Source of the DNA: Phlebiopsis flavidoalba
Lineage: Eukaryota; Basidiomycota; Agaricomycetes; Polyporales; Phanerochaetaceae
NCBI GenBank assembly: GCA_035772785.1
Contig: JAOCPU010000004.1
Location: forward strand, 620,001-684,000
Length of the DNA stretch: 64,000 nt
Reading direction: 5' to 3'
The translations under genes were made by a program, and so were the position numbers. The notes below the pieces were generated by a model. The model saw only the letters and a program-made list of their open reading frames with translations. It did not search any database and was not told the DNA's origin. Positions 49,056-59,430 of the stretch are shown here, piece after piece (the stretch's first letter is position 1; every line of letters begins with the position of its first letter).

Positions 49056-52000
49056 CTACATGCCAGTCGCCTCCGGGGATGAAACAGTGTCATTGTAGTC
49101 GTTGTTTTGTGGAGACAGTGCAAGGTGCACGCAACACGATTTGAATTGGTCCAATGCGCTGGCGAACCTTGAGGCCCAGGCGGATGGCTGGGAAACCGAG
49201 TCAAATATCGCCTTTGGGTCGTTTTCCGAGTCCGGTTCCAGGGGGAATGGGTCCTGTACATACACATAGTACTTGACCCAACCGCCTGTACACCGAAACA
49301 TCAGATCTTGAAAGACGGGGCATCGGTATTCACGCTTATAGAGCTGGCCATTGGCCAAGGCTGAGTATTTCTTTGAGCCTCCAGTCAGGCGACCTTGTTG
49401 ATCCCTGGATCTCTCGTCAAAGATGCCTTGGTCGAAACTCTGTCCTGGGTCGGCAAAATGCTTGAGTGCACCCATGGCGAGAACCCAAAACAGAGACTCC
49501 AGATCGTCTACCATCTCGTGGAATCTGTCTGGATCCTGTAAAAGGGCGGTAGACATAGTTGACCAGGTGCCCTACATCTTCGTTAGCATGTGAGGAACGG
49601 AGCGACTAGTGCAATGCTTACAAGACCGCGAGCAAGTTTGTCTTTCGGTCCAGCGTGGTCCCAGTCATTGAGTATACCCTTACCGGATGAATCTATCATG
49701 ACGTTGTGATAACTAATACAAGAAACGTCTCCGCTTCGCTCCGCGCCACTTCGAATTCGACGGGCTCCAACATAAGTTTTATTCAAACAGACCTAGACAC
49801 GACACGGTCTTGCCAGCGTAGATAAAATACTTATATGAGAATAGCTCCGAAGATTCAGATAAGCGGCCAGGCATCTTAATTACTACTGATCGTCTGACTT
49901 GTCTTGTCTATTAACCTTCGCTCTAAGAGCTGACTGCTTCGCTCGTAACACACTGCGATATGTGTATAGGGCTGGGCCATGTGCGTTGATCGTATTACAC
50001 TTGTCGCGACTGCTTGACCCGGAAATTACACTCCCAGAAAAATCCATGTAAAATGCGATAGATATCATTTTACGATGCTTCCACAAAATTAACAATATAA
50101 AAAATCACTCGCGCTCGGTCTCATAGTGCTATCGACCTCAGCACTGACCGGTGAGCAGCCAACTCGAACCGCGAAGGGCCTGACCGGCCATCTCAGTCAG
50201 GCCAAGGTGAAAACAGAAAACAAACAAAACCACTGAGCCTAAGTATGTACACATCATCCACGAGGCTTGCTCTGAGTGACTCAAAGCTGGTATATTATGA
50301 ACCCACACCTTCCGCCTCTTGATCCAAGAGCCGTGCGCTTTTATATCCTTGATGCAATGAGCGCTCCGTTACATTCGAGAGCGGAACGGAAGAAGGGGTA
50401 CCGGAGTGAAGAAGCCGTGGTCGCTGTCTTGAGGAAGATGATTGAGTGGCCCCCGTGATACCCCGAAGAAAGATTTTCTGTCGGAATCGCCGGCAATATA
50501 TAAGGAGGTCTACACTGGCAAGGGTAAGTAACGCGCCCCAACGAATAGAAAGAAATAGTGATGTTGGGGCCATATGGGTAATATAAGAGTGATCGCGGTG
50601 AAGAAACCCCGCATTGTCATAAGCATCTCTCATGGCTATTAGAGTCGACGTCAGGGCGAAGATCAGCCCAAAGCGGGAGTGAGACATACACATAGCACGT
50701 CATGCAAAACCTGAACAAACTGCCTCTCGTCTGTGACGTTCTCAAGCGGATACGCCACCTCTTGCACGAGCCGATGGTGAACATGTCTATCGAGAACACA
50801 GTTCGTTGCACGCCAACCAGCATCGTCTGCAGCGAAAATCTGTGACACTGTGCCCTGCGCGACCGGCGGAGCCCGAGTTCACGTCCCCGCCATATAAGAG
50901 ATCCGGTATATGTGAAACGCTGTGATCCATCAGGTGACGGAAGGTCTCTGCCTCCGGTAGGAAATCAGGATTGTCCAGTCGCCAAGTATCCTTGAGGCAG
51001 AAGACGCGTCCACTAGTCATGTCGTACGCAAGATATGCCCGAGTCGCACGGCCCCAGAGTGTCGAACTGTCCGAGAACGGCCGCCGAACAACAAGGTCGG
51101 TGGTCTTACATGTCCTAGCATCGACGACGGGGGATTTTCCACGTGGGATAAGTCTTACCCTCATCAAGTGTCAGCTCGGCACCTGGGTAGCGAGCGTGAA
51201 GGAGCCTTGTCCACGCCTGGAGTCTTCATGTCTTCGAGAAACGCTGTAACAGCAGCCTCAAACTTCCGTTGCTCTGTCGTCGGGTCGCAAGCTTCGTGCT
51301 GGGATCAAACCCGCGTTGTTCGCTAGACATGTGGTTGAACCTCCAAAAGAAATCTGCTAGGGTATCCGGTTTTTTCGATGAAATCAAACCGTTCCGTGAC
51401 AATCGCGCCCCGCGTGGTCCCAGCGTATGAACCGCGCGAACCGATTGACAATGATCACCTGGAGGACAAACATCCGGTGCTGCCGTGCAAACTCGGCTTT
51501 GACATGCCCGACCATCCGGGCACGGAATACTTCCGCGTCGATGGACACACGTTCGAATGACGTCCAATACGATGACGAGGAGCCGGAGATGATCTTTCGG
51601 GGAGAGGACGGACCTGCTTCGGGTGTGCCACGCGATGTCGACGGGATGGGAGCGAGGGATCTGCAAGTACGAGGATCGGCGGCGCTAGGAGGGGTGATGG
51701 GACGTGACACGGACGCAGGTTGAATAGGCGATAGCGGATGTGCGCGGTTTCGACGAACGCGCCTTGTCCAACGCAGACGAGTGGGGAGAGTGCACCTTCT
51801 GTGGGGAGGGTGACGTTGTCGAATGTGCCTTTTGCGATTCTGGCAAGTCTGGGAAGGGTCCATTGGTGGCCGACGCAGACGAATTTGGAGACGAGCTAAG
51901 TCGCTCGGACGAAACCCCGCGACGAGACGGCCTCAGGCGGGTCTTCGAACGGGTCCGCATCCATGTGATGCACGACCTCAATGTCGAGCACATTCGTCGC

Positions 52001-52485
52001 AAAGTTGTAATACAGCGCCTTCCCCTGCTTGGCCTTCGTCCCCGCGCGCGCCTTCCTGCCTCTATCCGACGTAGATCTCCGCGGCGCACGCCAATCGCGG
52101 GACAGGCGAGGTGCCGGATAGTCGGAAGACGCGAGGTCAGCACATTGCCACCAGAGTCGTACTGTGTGTCTCATAGTACGCGTCCATATTGTCTTCTCTT
52201 TCGCGCCGACGCGTCGTCTTCGCCTGGATATAGCTGCAGCTCCGGGCATGCGCCGGAGTCGTGACGGCTTTGATCTACTGGTGTGTGAAACACGACTACA
52301 TCAATCAAGAGGGTGTATTACGCACAAATGCAACACATATATCCTGACTGGACTCTGCTCCGGAGAGTGACGAGAAGTCGATAGTTGGCGGAGGGCTCAG
52401 TTGGCCTTCGGGTTGCATGAAACTGTTCTAGGAACGAGTCAGGGGGCATCGCGCCAACAAAGCATCCGTCTTCTGATACTAGCAT
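49056..52485 (-). pseudogene. FunK1 type I, copy E, interrupted at the catalytic loop by an 874-base insertion
   Basis: Near-identical inverted duplicate of copy B. The start reads MLVSEDGCFVGAMPPDSFLE at 52485. Next come PLSPIQPASVSRPITPPSAA (about 51733-51675), FRARMVGHVKAEFARQHRMF, VIIVNRFARFIRWDHAG, FFWRFNHMSSEQRGFDPSTK (about 51350-51290), RAYLAYDMTSGRVFCLKDTW (about 51045-50985), MDHSVSHIPDLLYGGDV and ENVTDERQFVQVLHDVLC. An intron is followed by AMRDAYDNAGFLHRD, ending at 50592. Here the reading is broken by foreign sequence and resumes at 49717 with ISYHNVMIDSSGKGILNDWD. The last part is well preserved: DRFHEMVDDLESLFWVLAMG and FPLEPDSENDPKAIFDSVSQ, stop at 49056. With the insertion in place, no product could have a normal active site, so the gene is probably dead, unless the inserted DNA is absent from some nuclei. 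Confidence 0.82.
49718..50591. mobile_element. 874-base insertion in the HRD loop of FunK1 copy E
   Basis: Removing 49718-50591 joins the two halves of the kinase so that HRD runs into ISYHNV with the same spacing as in copy B, which defines both edges to within a few bases. The edges are not GT...AG on the kinase strand, so it is not an intron. I find no clear terminal inverted repeat and no sure target duplication (both flanks carry AT). The insert contains a hairpin, GCCCCAAC...GTTGGGGC, at about 50535-50570, a TATATAAGG at about 50497, and no recognisable transposase. A solo LTR or another non-autonomous element is the best guess. Confidence 0.6.
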
Positions 52486-52705
52486 TTTAGAGTCTGTATC
52501 GTTGACTGCGTAGTGGATTGGAGGGGGTAGAAGGAGAATGTTGAGAGGGAGGAGGACAAGACCGGCCTAAGGAGTTTTGTGGCTAGACACGGAATCGTGT
52601 TTCGGCGAGCGGGGGAGAATGAATCAGGGATTACGATTTTCGACTCTTTTAAACAAGCTAAGTTTGGATTATGACAAAATCAGTGTGTGTGAGGTAGTGG
52701 GGGGC
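52486..52705 (-). promoter_or_regulatory. Upstream region of FunK1 copy E, duplicate of the copy B leader
   Basis: Matches 32943-33163 in the sense of the kinase up to CCCCCACTACCTCACACACA, where similarity stops abruptly. The duplication breakpoint therefore lies about 220 bases before the start codon. Confidence 0.55.
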
Positions 52706-52944
52706 TTTGGGATTGCACCACACATGTCGCAACTTTGCATGATCACATTGTATCTGAGCGTATCAGAGTCTAACTTATGACTCCGTGTTCAACTGTTCAG
52801 TGCAACTAACGTTTTCGAGCTGCACACCACAATACCTCAAACACTTGTATGGCTGTAAGGTCATTCGATTGTATCACTCTCAAGTTTGGTACTGACTAGG
52901 ATCTTTTTGTTGTGATTGATGCGCCCGAACATAGCCATCGCTGG

Positions 52945-53625
52945 TAAAGCTCTGCACAGATCTACCTGCGGGTCGATCTGGATCTGTACCTGCAGGTATT
53001 TTCTGATTCTGGAGGCCTGACCTGGATCTGCCAGGTATTCCGGCCACAGGTGATCTGTACCTGCAGGTCAGTTACCTGCAGATCACAGGTAACCCACAGA
53101 TCATACCTGTACCAATGCCATGTCAGTGATGTGTTGTGATTTAATGCCAAATAAATACATACATATATTGTCTTCATACTTTATATAGTCTCTGATCAAT
53201 TTCAGATATATCTGCTTGCTCCAATCAGGCTGACATGCTTTTATAATTGCTTAGATATTAAAGTCAATGTCTCAGCACTTACTTGAATATTGATGCTAAA
53301 GCAGTTTAATATCATATATCACTTGTAAATATAGTATATAGTATAATGAGACATTGCTGACTGCAGTCATACACATTAGGTCCATTTATAGTTCTGTTTT
53401 GAGTACATATCATGCTATAATACCATAATTTATAAGTTGGAAAAAATACCTGCAAGATCACCTGCATACCTGCCAGAAATTGCTCATTGGCGACCTGGAT
53501 CTGCAGGTCAAAGTACCTGCAGGTCAAAATACCTGCAGATCACTATTACCTGCAGGTATTGATGGCAGATCTACCTACAGGTACCTACAGGTTACCTAGA
53601 TCTGCGCAGAGCTTTGCTCCAAGCA
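52945..53625. mobile_element. MITE-like element with palindromic ACCTGCAGGT motifs
   Basis: The outer ends are inverted copies: AAAGCTCTGCACAGATCTA at 52945 and TAGATCTGCGCAGAGCTTT at 53599-53617. Inside each end lie many copies of ACCTGCAGGT, GATCTGCAGGT and CAGATC in both orientations, about six on the left (52965-53095) and ten on the right (53445-53595). Between them are about 350 bases of AT-rich sequence without a coding frame. Terminal plus subterminal repeats around a non-coding core are the structure of a non-autonomous DNA transposon, hAT-like in style. A target duplication could not be read with certainty. Confidence 0.65.
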
Positions 53626-54224
53626 GCTAACAGACGCCCCAGTGACGACTCGCTCGCACACTGCATCACACGAGACGGGCGGCATCACCCATGGCTGTCA
53701 ACATGTCAGGGACGGCGTCGTCGTTCACGAGGCCCGCACCGCCGTCCGCCGCGCGGGTTCATTGAACAGTGTGACGCACGACGGACACGTGCTGTTGCTG
53801 GAGTGTGTGAAGTTTGAACGCAGATGTGGCACATCGATGTGCTCGTGTCCGTGGTTGAGCATGTGGTAGGTCATGTTTCACTAGTGTAATAGCGTACTTT
53901 ATGTCCAAGGAATAAATAATTATCATCTTATCGCTTCTCTTATTATTATATTTGGCACATTCCGAGACAGTTCTCTCAGAGACCCCAAATGGTAATTGGT
54001 GTGTGATTTGCAATGTTCACCATGAAGCTCAACAAAGATCATTGTTTACAATGTTATATCTCATCAGTCAGGCGCCCAGGTTTTACAATCATTACCACCA
54101 TGGCGGGTTTTGGAACCTTGTGTGTGATAATTATAAGATCATTAAAGGTAGTTGATATTGCGCTACAATACTGACACACGGGTGCAGGACCCACAGATAT
54201 TGCAAGACAGAATATGTATTCGAA

Positions 54225-55704
54225 GATAAATATATATCTAAAGATGTTTTTTTCGCTGATGTCGCTCATATCTTGCATATGACTCGGACCGAACGCAAAG
54301 CAATTCGGTTCTTGAAGTCGGATACTTGGTGGGTCTCTCATATAACACACCCCTATCCGAGACAGCAGCCTATAAGATACTCGATGATATGAAGACGAAA
54401 GAACGTACTGGTACCCATATGCGGCGGACTTGTACGCGCAGCGCGTGCGAGAGGGAGAGGTACTCTTCAAACAACTTCATCCTCCATGAGTTTTTCGGCG
54501 GAAGCGGTCTTGCCCCACACGACAAGAGCGTCAGAAAATACGTTCACGGTCAGATAAGTTCAAGAACTGGCATGTGGTTTAGACGACGGCCTACAGAACT
54601 CTAGGCAGCTGCGTCACAGGTCTTTCGTGATGTTTTGAAGTGTACGTTGTTAAGGCTGTCATCATCTCTCATGTCATGCTCACAAGTATTGACGTTATCG
54701 TTTGCACACCCAGGCGTAAAAGACGCATACAAGGCGGGTCTCAAAACATCGAGACATCACCTTCACAAACATCTTGTCAGTCGTCGTTCCGAAGAAGATG
54801 GCGAAGATCGCCATGTTGTGGGTATCCTGAATGACTGGGACCACGTTGGTCGCGTTGATGCCATGAGCGGAGAGCACGACCGCATTCTTCAGCGTAAGAG
54901 GCAAACATCACGCCATGTAGCTCACGATCTGACATGCTGACATCAATTTCCAGACTACATGGCAATTCATGGCTATCGATCTTTTAGATGGAACATCAAC
55001 CGAACATAGGCTGATCCACGACTTACAATCTTTGTTCTGGGGTCTTCGTATATGCTACGGTTCACTACTGCGACCAAGCGACAAACCCTACTTTCTCAAG
55101 GGCGAACAACGTATTTGATGAATCTCGCGAGGATATAACCCAAGACTGCAAGGTGGTGGTCTCTGGAGGAGAGAGAGAAACGCCGTCTTCTACTCGATTC
55201 GAAATTTGAGAAGCTTACATTCAAAAGCACGCCGCTAACAGAGCTTCTCAAAAAACTATCAAAATCCTGGCAGAAGTTCGAGATGTATAGAAACTGTAGC
55301 CGAAGACGAGGAGGATGTTTGCCACCTTCAAGAACTATTGTCTTAAACTGATGGAGAACCCCGACTGGTGGATTGACATGCTGAATTATGCGCTGGAACA
55401 ACCTGGGTGGCCGTCCAACGACATAGTCCCGGATCAATGCTTGTCTCTGACTTTGGCTCAAATGCTTCGGGCGACCGAAACGGCGGCCGCCGCGCAGAAC
55501 TCGGGCAATCTTGGAACGGCAACAAACATGTTACCAACGACCTCAAATTCGAGCAGCCTACTTCATGTCCGACGAAAGACCTCCAGGGCGGGGCTGAAAT
55601 CTAGCTCTAGTAACTCCAAGCGCAAGGCAGCAAGCGGATCGGGATCTACAGCTGGCACAAAACCTCAGAAGAAAGCGAAGACCGCGTCGAAGGCGACCAA
55701 ATGA
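54225..55704 (+). pseudogene. FunK1 type II, copy F, truncated at the 5' end
   Basis: Only the C-terminal half or so of a type II FunK1 is present. Readable parts are RFLKSDTWWVSH (54309-54345), KHRDITFTNIL after dropping one A from a run of four (about 54742-54775), VGILNDWDHVGRVDAMSGEH (about 54818-54880), TEHRLIHDLQSLFWGLRICY (about 54998-55056), and a well-preserved end, MENPDWWIDMLNYALEQPGW (55351-55410), NDIVPDQCLSLTLAQML. A Ser/Lys-rich tail, GTKPQKKAKTASKATK, follows, stop at 55702. The N-terminal third seen in copies C and D (DPSKFIDTRFPN, KHQPRR) is not found upstream; unrelated sequence and the MITE lie there. It is tail-to-tail with type I copy G, the stops about 270 bases apart. 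Confidence 0.7.
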
Positions 55705-55976
55705 GGAGTGAGAAGCTACACGCTGAATCGTTGGTACTCTGTCTCACCGCAATCGCCATATCTGAAGTTGATATCTGATATTCTGTATATACAATGAATT
55801 TGCTCGCGCTTGCATGTCCGAAAGGCTCATCCGAATATTATTTAATATGCATAAAAATTAAGTGATCTAATCCATATACGTGCTCTCAGAAACAAACATC
55901 GGAACAGTGCAGGGTGTGACTCTGAACGTGGATACATTACATCTTTGCGTCCATAGGAAGGAAGGTGAGGAGTAAA

Positions 55977-58628
55977 TCAATACAAACAGGTTAATGCTAC
56001 GCTCGTTTCAGGACGTTTCGATCGACGTGGGCCGTTGTTGGCAATTGCCTCGTCGTTGGAAATGGCGCTAGCTTTACGCTTTGTGCCAGTCTGCGCTGAA
56101 ACTGAATCTTCTGCTGAAGGGGACTCTTTATGCTCGCAGTTCGTCTGAATGCGCGTGTGGTGGGGGCAGCATGCCTTGAACTGGTCTAGTGCGATGGCAA
56201 ATTGGGTTATCCAGGCGGAAGGCTGAGAAACCGCGTTTAAGATCTCCTTCAGGTGATCTTGTGAGTTTGGCTCCAGGGGAGACGGGTTCTGAATATACAC
56301 ATAATACTTGACCCAGGAGCCCGCGCACCGGAGAATCAGGTTTTGAAAGGTGGGACATCGGTATTTTCGTTTGCGCAGTTGGCCACCGTAGAGGGCCTCA
56401 CGCTTTCCTCGCGCCGCCGATCCAGTCGCCCTGAGAATTTTTGTACCTGTTGTCGAACAATTCTGGATCATACCATTGACCCGGTTCGGAGAATTCCTTG
56501 AGTGCGCCATTGCTAGGACCCAGAAGTGAGATTCGAGGTCGTCCACCATCTCGTGCAGCTTGTCAGGGTCTCGAGACAAAGCAATAGACATAGTCGACCA
56601 AGTGCCCTAACGTTTTCGTTAGCGGCTAGACCTTGTGGCAGTTGACATAATCCTTACCAGACCGCAAGCAGGTTCATCTTTCCGTCCCGCATGGTCCCAA
56701 TCGTTGAGTATGCCCCTGCCTTCTGCGGTCATCATGATGTTGCGATAGCTGATATCTCGATGAAGAAAACCGGCCGTGTCATAAGCGTCTTTGACGGCTA
56801 TAGCATCGGTGTCAGCGATTGTTGTTTATCACAAAAACTGGGAGCATGTTGTACCACAGAGGACGTCGTATAAAAACCTGAATGAAATGCTTTTCATCTG
56901 TGACGTCTCAAGGGATACGCCACCTCTTGCATGAGCCGATGGTGAACATGCTTGTCGAGTACACAAGTCGTTGCACGCCACCCGGCATTGTCTACGGCAA
57001 CAGCCTGTGACAATGTGCTCTGGGCGATTGCGGAGCCCGAGCATACGTCACCGCCCATACAACAGATCCGGTATTGTGACACGCCATGATCCATCAAGTG
57101 ACGGAATGTCTCTGGGCCTCTGGTAGAAAATCAGGGTTTTGTCCAGTCGCCAAGTATCCTTGAGGCAGAGAAACGTGTTCCACTAGTCATGTCGTACGCA
57201 AGATATGCCCGAGTCGCACGGCCCCAGAGTGTCGAACTATCCGAGAACGGCCGCCGAACGATGAGGTCGGTGGCCTTGGAGTGTGTCGTACTGTCGACGA
57301 TGCGGATCTTCCATGTAGGAATACGTCTTTAACCCTCATCGATCGAGTGTCAGCTCGCGGCGCCTGGCAACGTGCGTGAAAGTGTTTCGTACCCGTTCGG
57401 AGCCTTCATCTCCTCGAGGAATGCTGTGACCGCAGCCTCGAGCTTCCGCCGCTCCGTTTGGGGTCGCCAGCTTCGCGCTGGGATCGAACCCGCGCTGTTC
57501 GCTTAGACATGTGATTGAACCTGCCAGAAGAACTCTGCCAGGGTATCCGGGTTTCCGATGAAATCGAATCGTTCAGTGACGACAGCGCCCGCGTGGTCCC
57601 AGCGTATGAACCGCGCGAAACCGATTGACAATGATTCACTTGGAGGACAAACATCCGGTGTTGACGAGCAAACCCGGCCTTGACGTGCCGAGCATTCGGG
57701 CGCGAAATACTTCGGCGTCGATGTTGCTGCGTTCGAAGGATGTCCAGTAGGATGGACGATGATCCCGAAATGACCTTAGAGGGGGATGATGGACCTGCTC
57801 GAGTGTTATTTTTGTAATGACGACGGGGTGGAGCAAGCGATTGGGGGGCACAGGACTTGACGGCATTGAGAGGGGTGGTCGGAGGTGATGCGGATGGAGT
57901 TGAATGGGCGACAATGGAGTGCGCGGGCTTCGGCGAATGTGCATTGTCCGACACAGAAGACTTCGGGGATTGTGCGTTGTCAAAGGGGGAAGATCTGGGG
58001 GAGTGTCCACCGACGGGACGCAGGCGAATTCGAAGACGAGCTGAACCGTCTGGACGACCTCGCGACGAGACGGCCTCGGGACGGGTCCTCGAACGGGTCC
58101 GCATCCACGTCATGCACGACCTCGACGTCGAGCACGTTGGTCGCAAAGTTGTAATACAGTGCCTTCCCCTGCTTGGCCTTCGTCCCGTGCGAATCTTCCT
58201 GCCTCTGTCTGCCGCAGGTCTTCGGCGGACGCCAATCGCGGGACAGGCGAGGGTGCACGGATCGTCGGAAGACGCGGAGTCAGCACATTGCCACCAGAGT
58301 CGTACTGTGGCTCATAGTACGAATCCATGTTGTCTTCTTTTTCGCGTCGACGCGTCGTCTTGGCCTGGTACAGCTGCAGCTCTGGGCACACGCCCGACTC
58401 ACAAGTGATGGCATTGACCTATCGGCGAATGAGATACAGCTTAATACTGTAAGAATTTATGGTGCTCACCAATAAACTGCATATCTCCTGCGTGGACTCT
58501 GCACCAGAGAGCGGTGAAAAATCGACAGATGGTGCCGAGTGCAACCGGCTTTGGGTTGGCATAAACTGGTCAAGGAATGTTTGCGGAGGCATCGCCCCGA
58601 CAAAACACCCTCCTTCTGGTTTGAGCAT
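55977..58628 (-). CDS. FunK1 fungal-type protein kinase, type I, copy G
   Basis: Starts MLKPEGGCFVGAMPPQTFLD at 58628, in the same frame as an upstream Met at 58718 that other copies lack. Next come PSVDFSPLSGAESTQEIC (about 58537-58484), an intron, LYQAKTTRRREKEDNMDSYY (about 58373-58315), PLSPIQ (about 57910), FRARM, NHMSK, and CVLDKHVHHRLMQEVAYP (about 56970-56920). Then come DTAGFLHRDISYRNIMMTAE (about 56790-56730, HRD intact), GRGILNDWDHAGRKDEPACG (about 56725-56667, DWD intact), an intron, and MSIALSRDPDKLHEMVDDLE. The end is clean: CGSWVKYYVYIQNPSPLEP-like sequence, GTKRKASAISNDEAIANNGP, RRSKRPETSV, stop at 55977. It is more diverged from B and E than these are from each other. Single-base shifts lie mainly in the middle third. 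Confidence 0.8.
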
Positions 58629-59430
58629 AGCGAGACTATTGGCGATGATCTTGGTTATTGCGGAGGGGCCAATGAGAAGGAGAAATAGAGCTTGGAGTGA
58701 CCGGTGGCCTAAGCACAAGAGCGAGCAGTTTCAACGAAGGGGTCGTAACAGGAGTTGATTTGTTTGAGCTTCCCAGAGCCGAGATGTATGTCAAGTCGTT
58801 ATCCGCGTACTGGGGCGTTGACACCGTCGTCTTTCGTCTCGTATTAGCTTGCAGTAGTAATTCGAAAAGGCCAGAGTTGGGGTAGGCGCTAGCATGCAGT
58901 AACGGCAAGTCGCGACAATGATATTGATGGCATCAACTCGGTGCACGCCGGCCCGTTACCTCTGGCGGCCTCGGTGACCCCGCAGTTGCTCCGAAGTACT
59001 CACTAGTATTTCTCGTTCCACGGTAACTATTCAGGGACGTTGAAGGGGAGATATAAATCCCGGAACCAGCTATTTGCCTCACTTCTCGGATGCAGATCAG
59101 ACTGTGGTGGCATTTGTAAGAGTAAATCATACAAGTAAGCAGTTCTGGCGCACTCAGGTTCTCCGCAGAGTAAGTAGACTGTCCGGGTATTCCATTTACC
59201 AATGAGTTGTTCGTGTGAAGCTCGGTGGTTCCGCGCCTGCCCGAAGCCAGTTTTGAAGTGAAAAAAAGAGGGAAGTATACGTGGCGGTCCCGCGCACTGT
59301 GGAGGCGAATGTTCGGCGTCGCGAAACCATAGCTATTTACAAGCGCCCACTTGTCCCAGATATGCATCCGTGCTCGGAGACGCCGAAACTTGAACACCTT
59401 TGACTACCGTCCTCACCCACCCCCCATACG
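58629..59430. other. Spacer between FunK1 copy G and the PMT2 gene
   Basis: About 800 bases between divergent start codons. It must hold both promoters. A minus-strand open frame at 58933-59397 has no recognisable product and overlaps the likely PMT2 leader. No repeat was noted. Confidence 0.45.

Noticed and set aside
53100..53440. AT-rich stretch considered as a replication origin.
   Set aside because: It is the core of the MITE-like element; AT richness alone does not support an origin.
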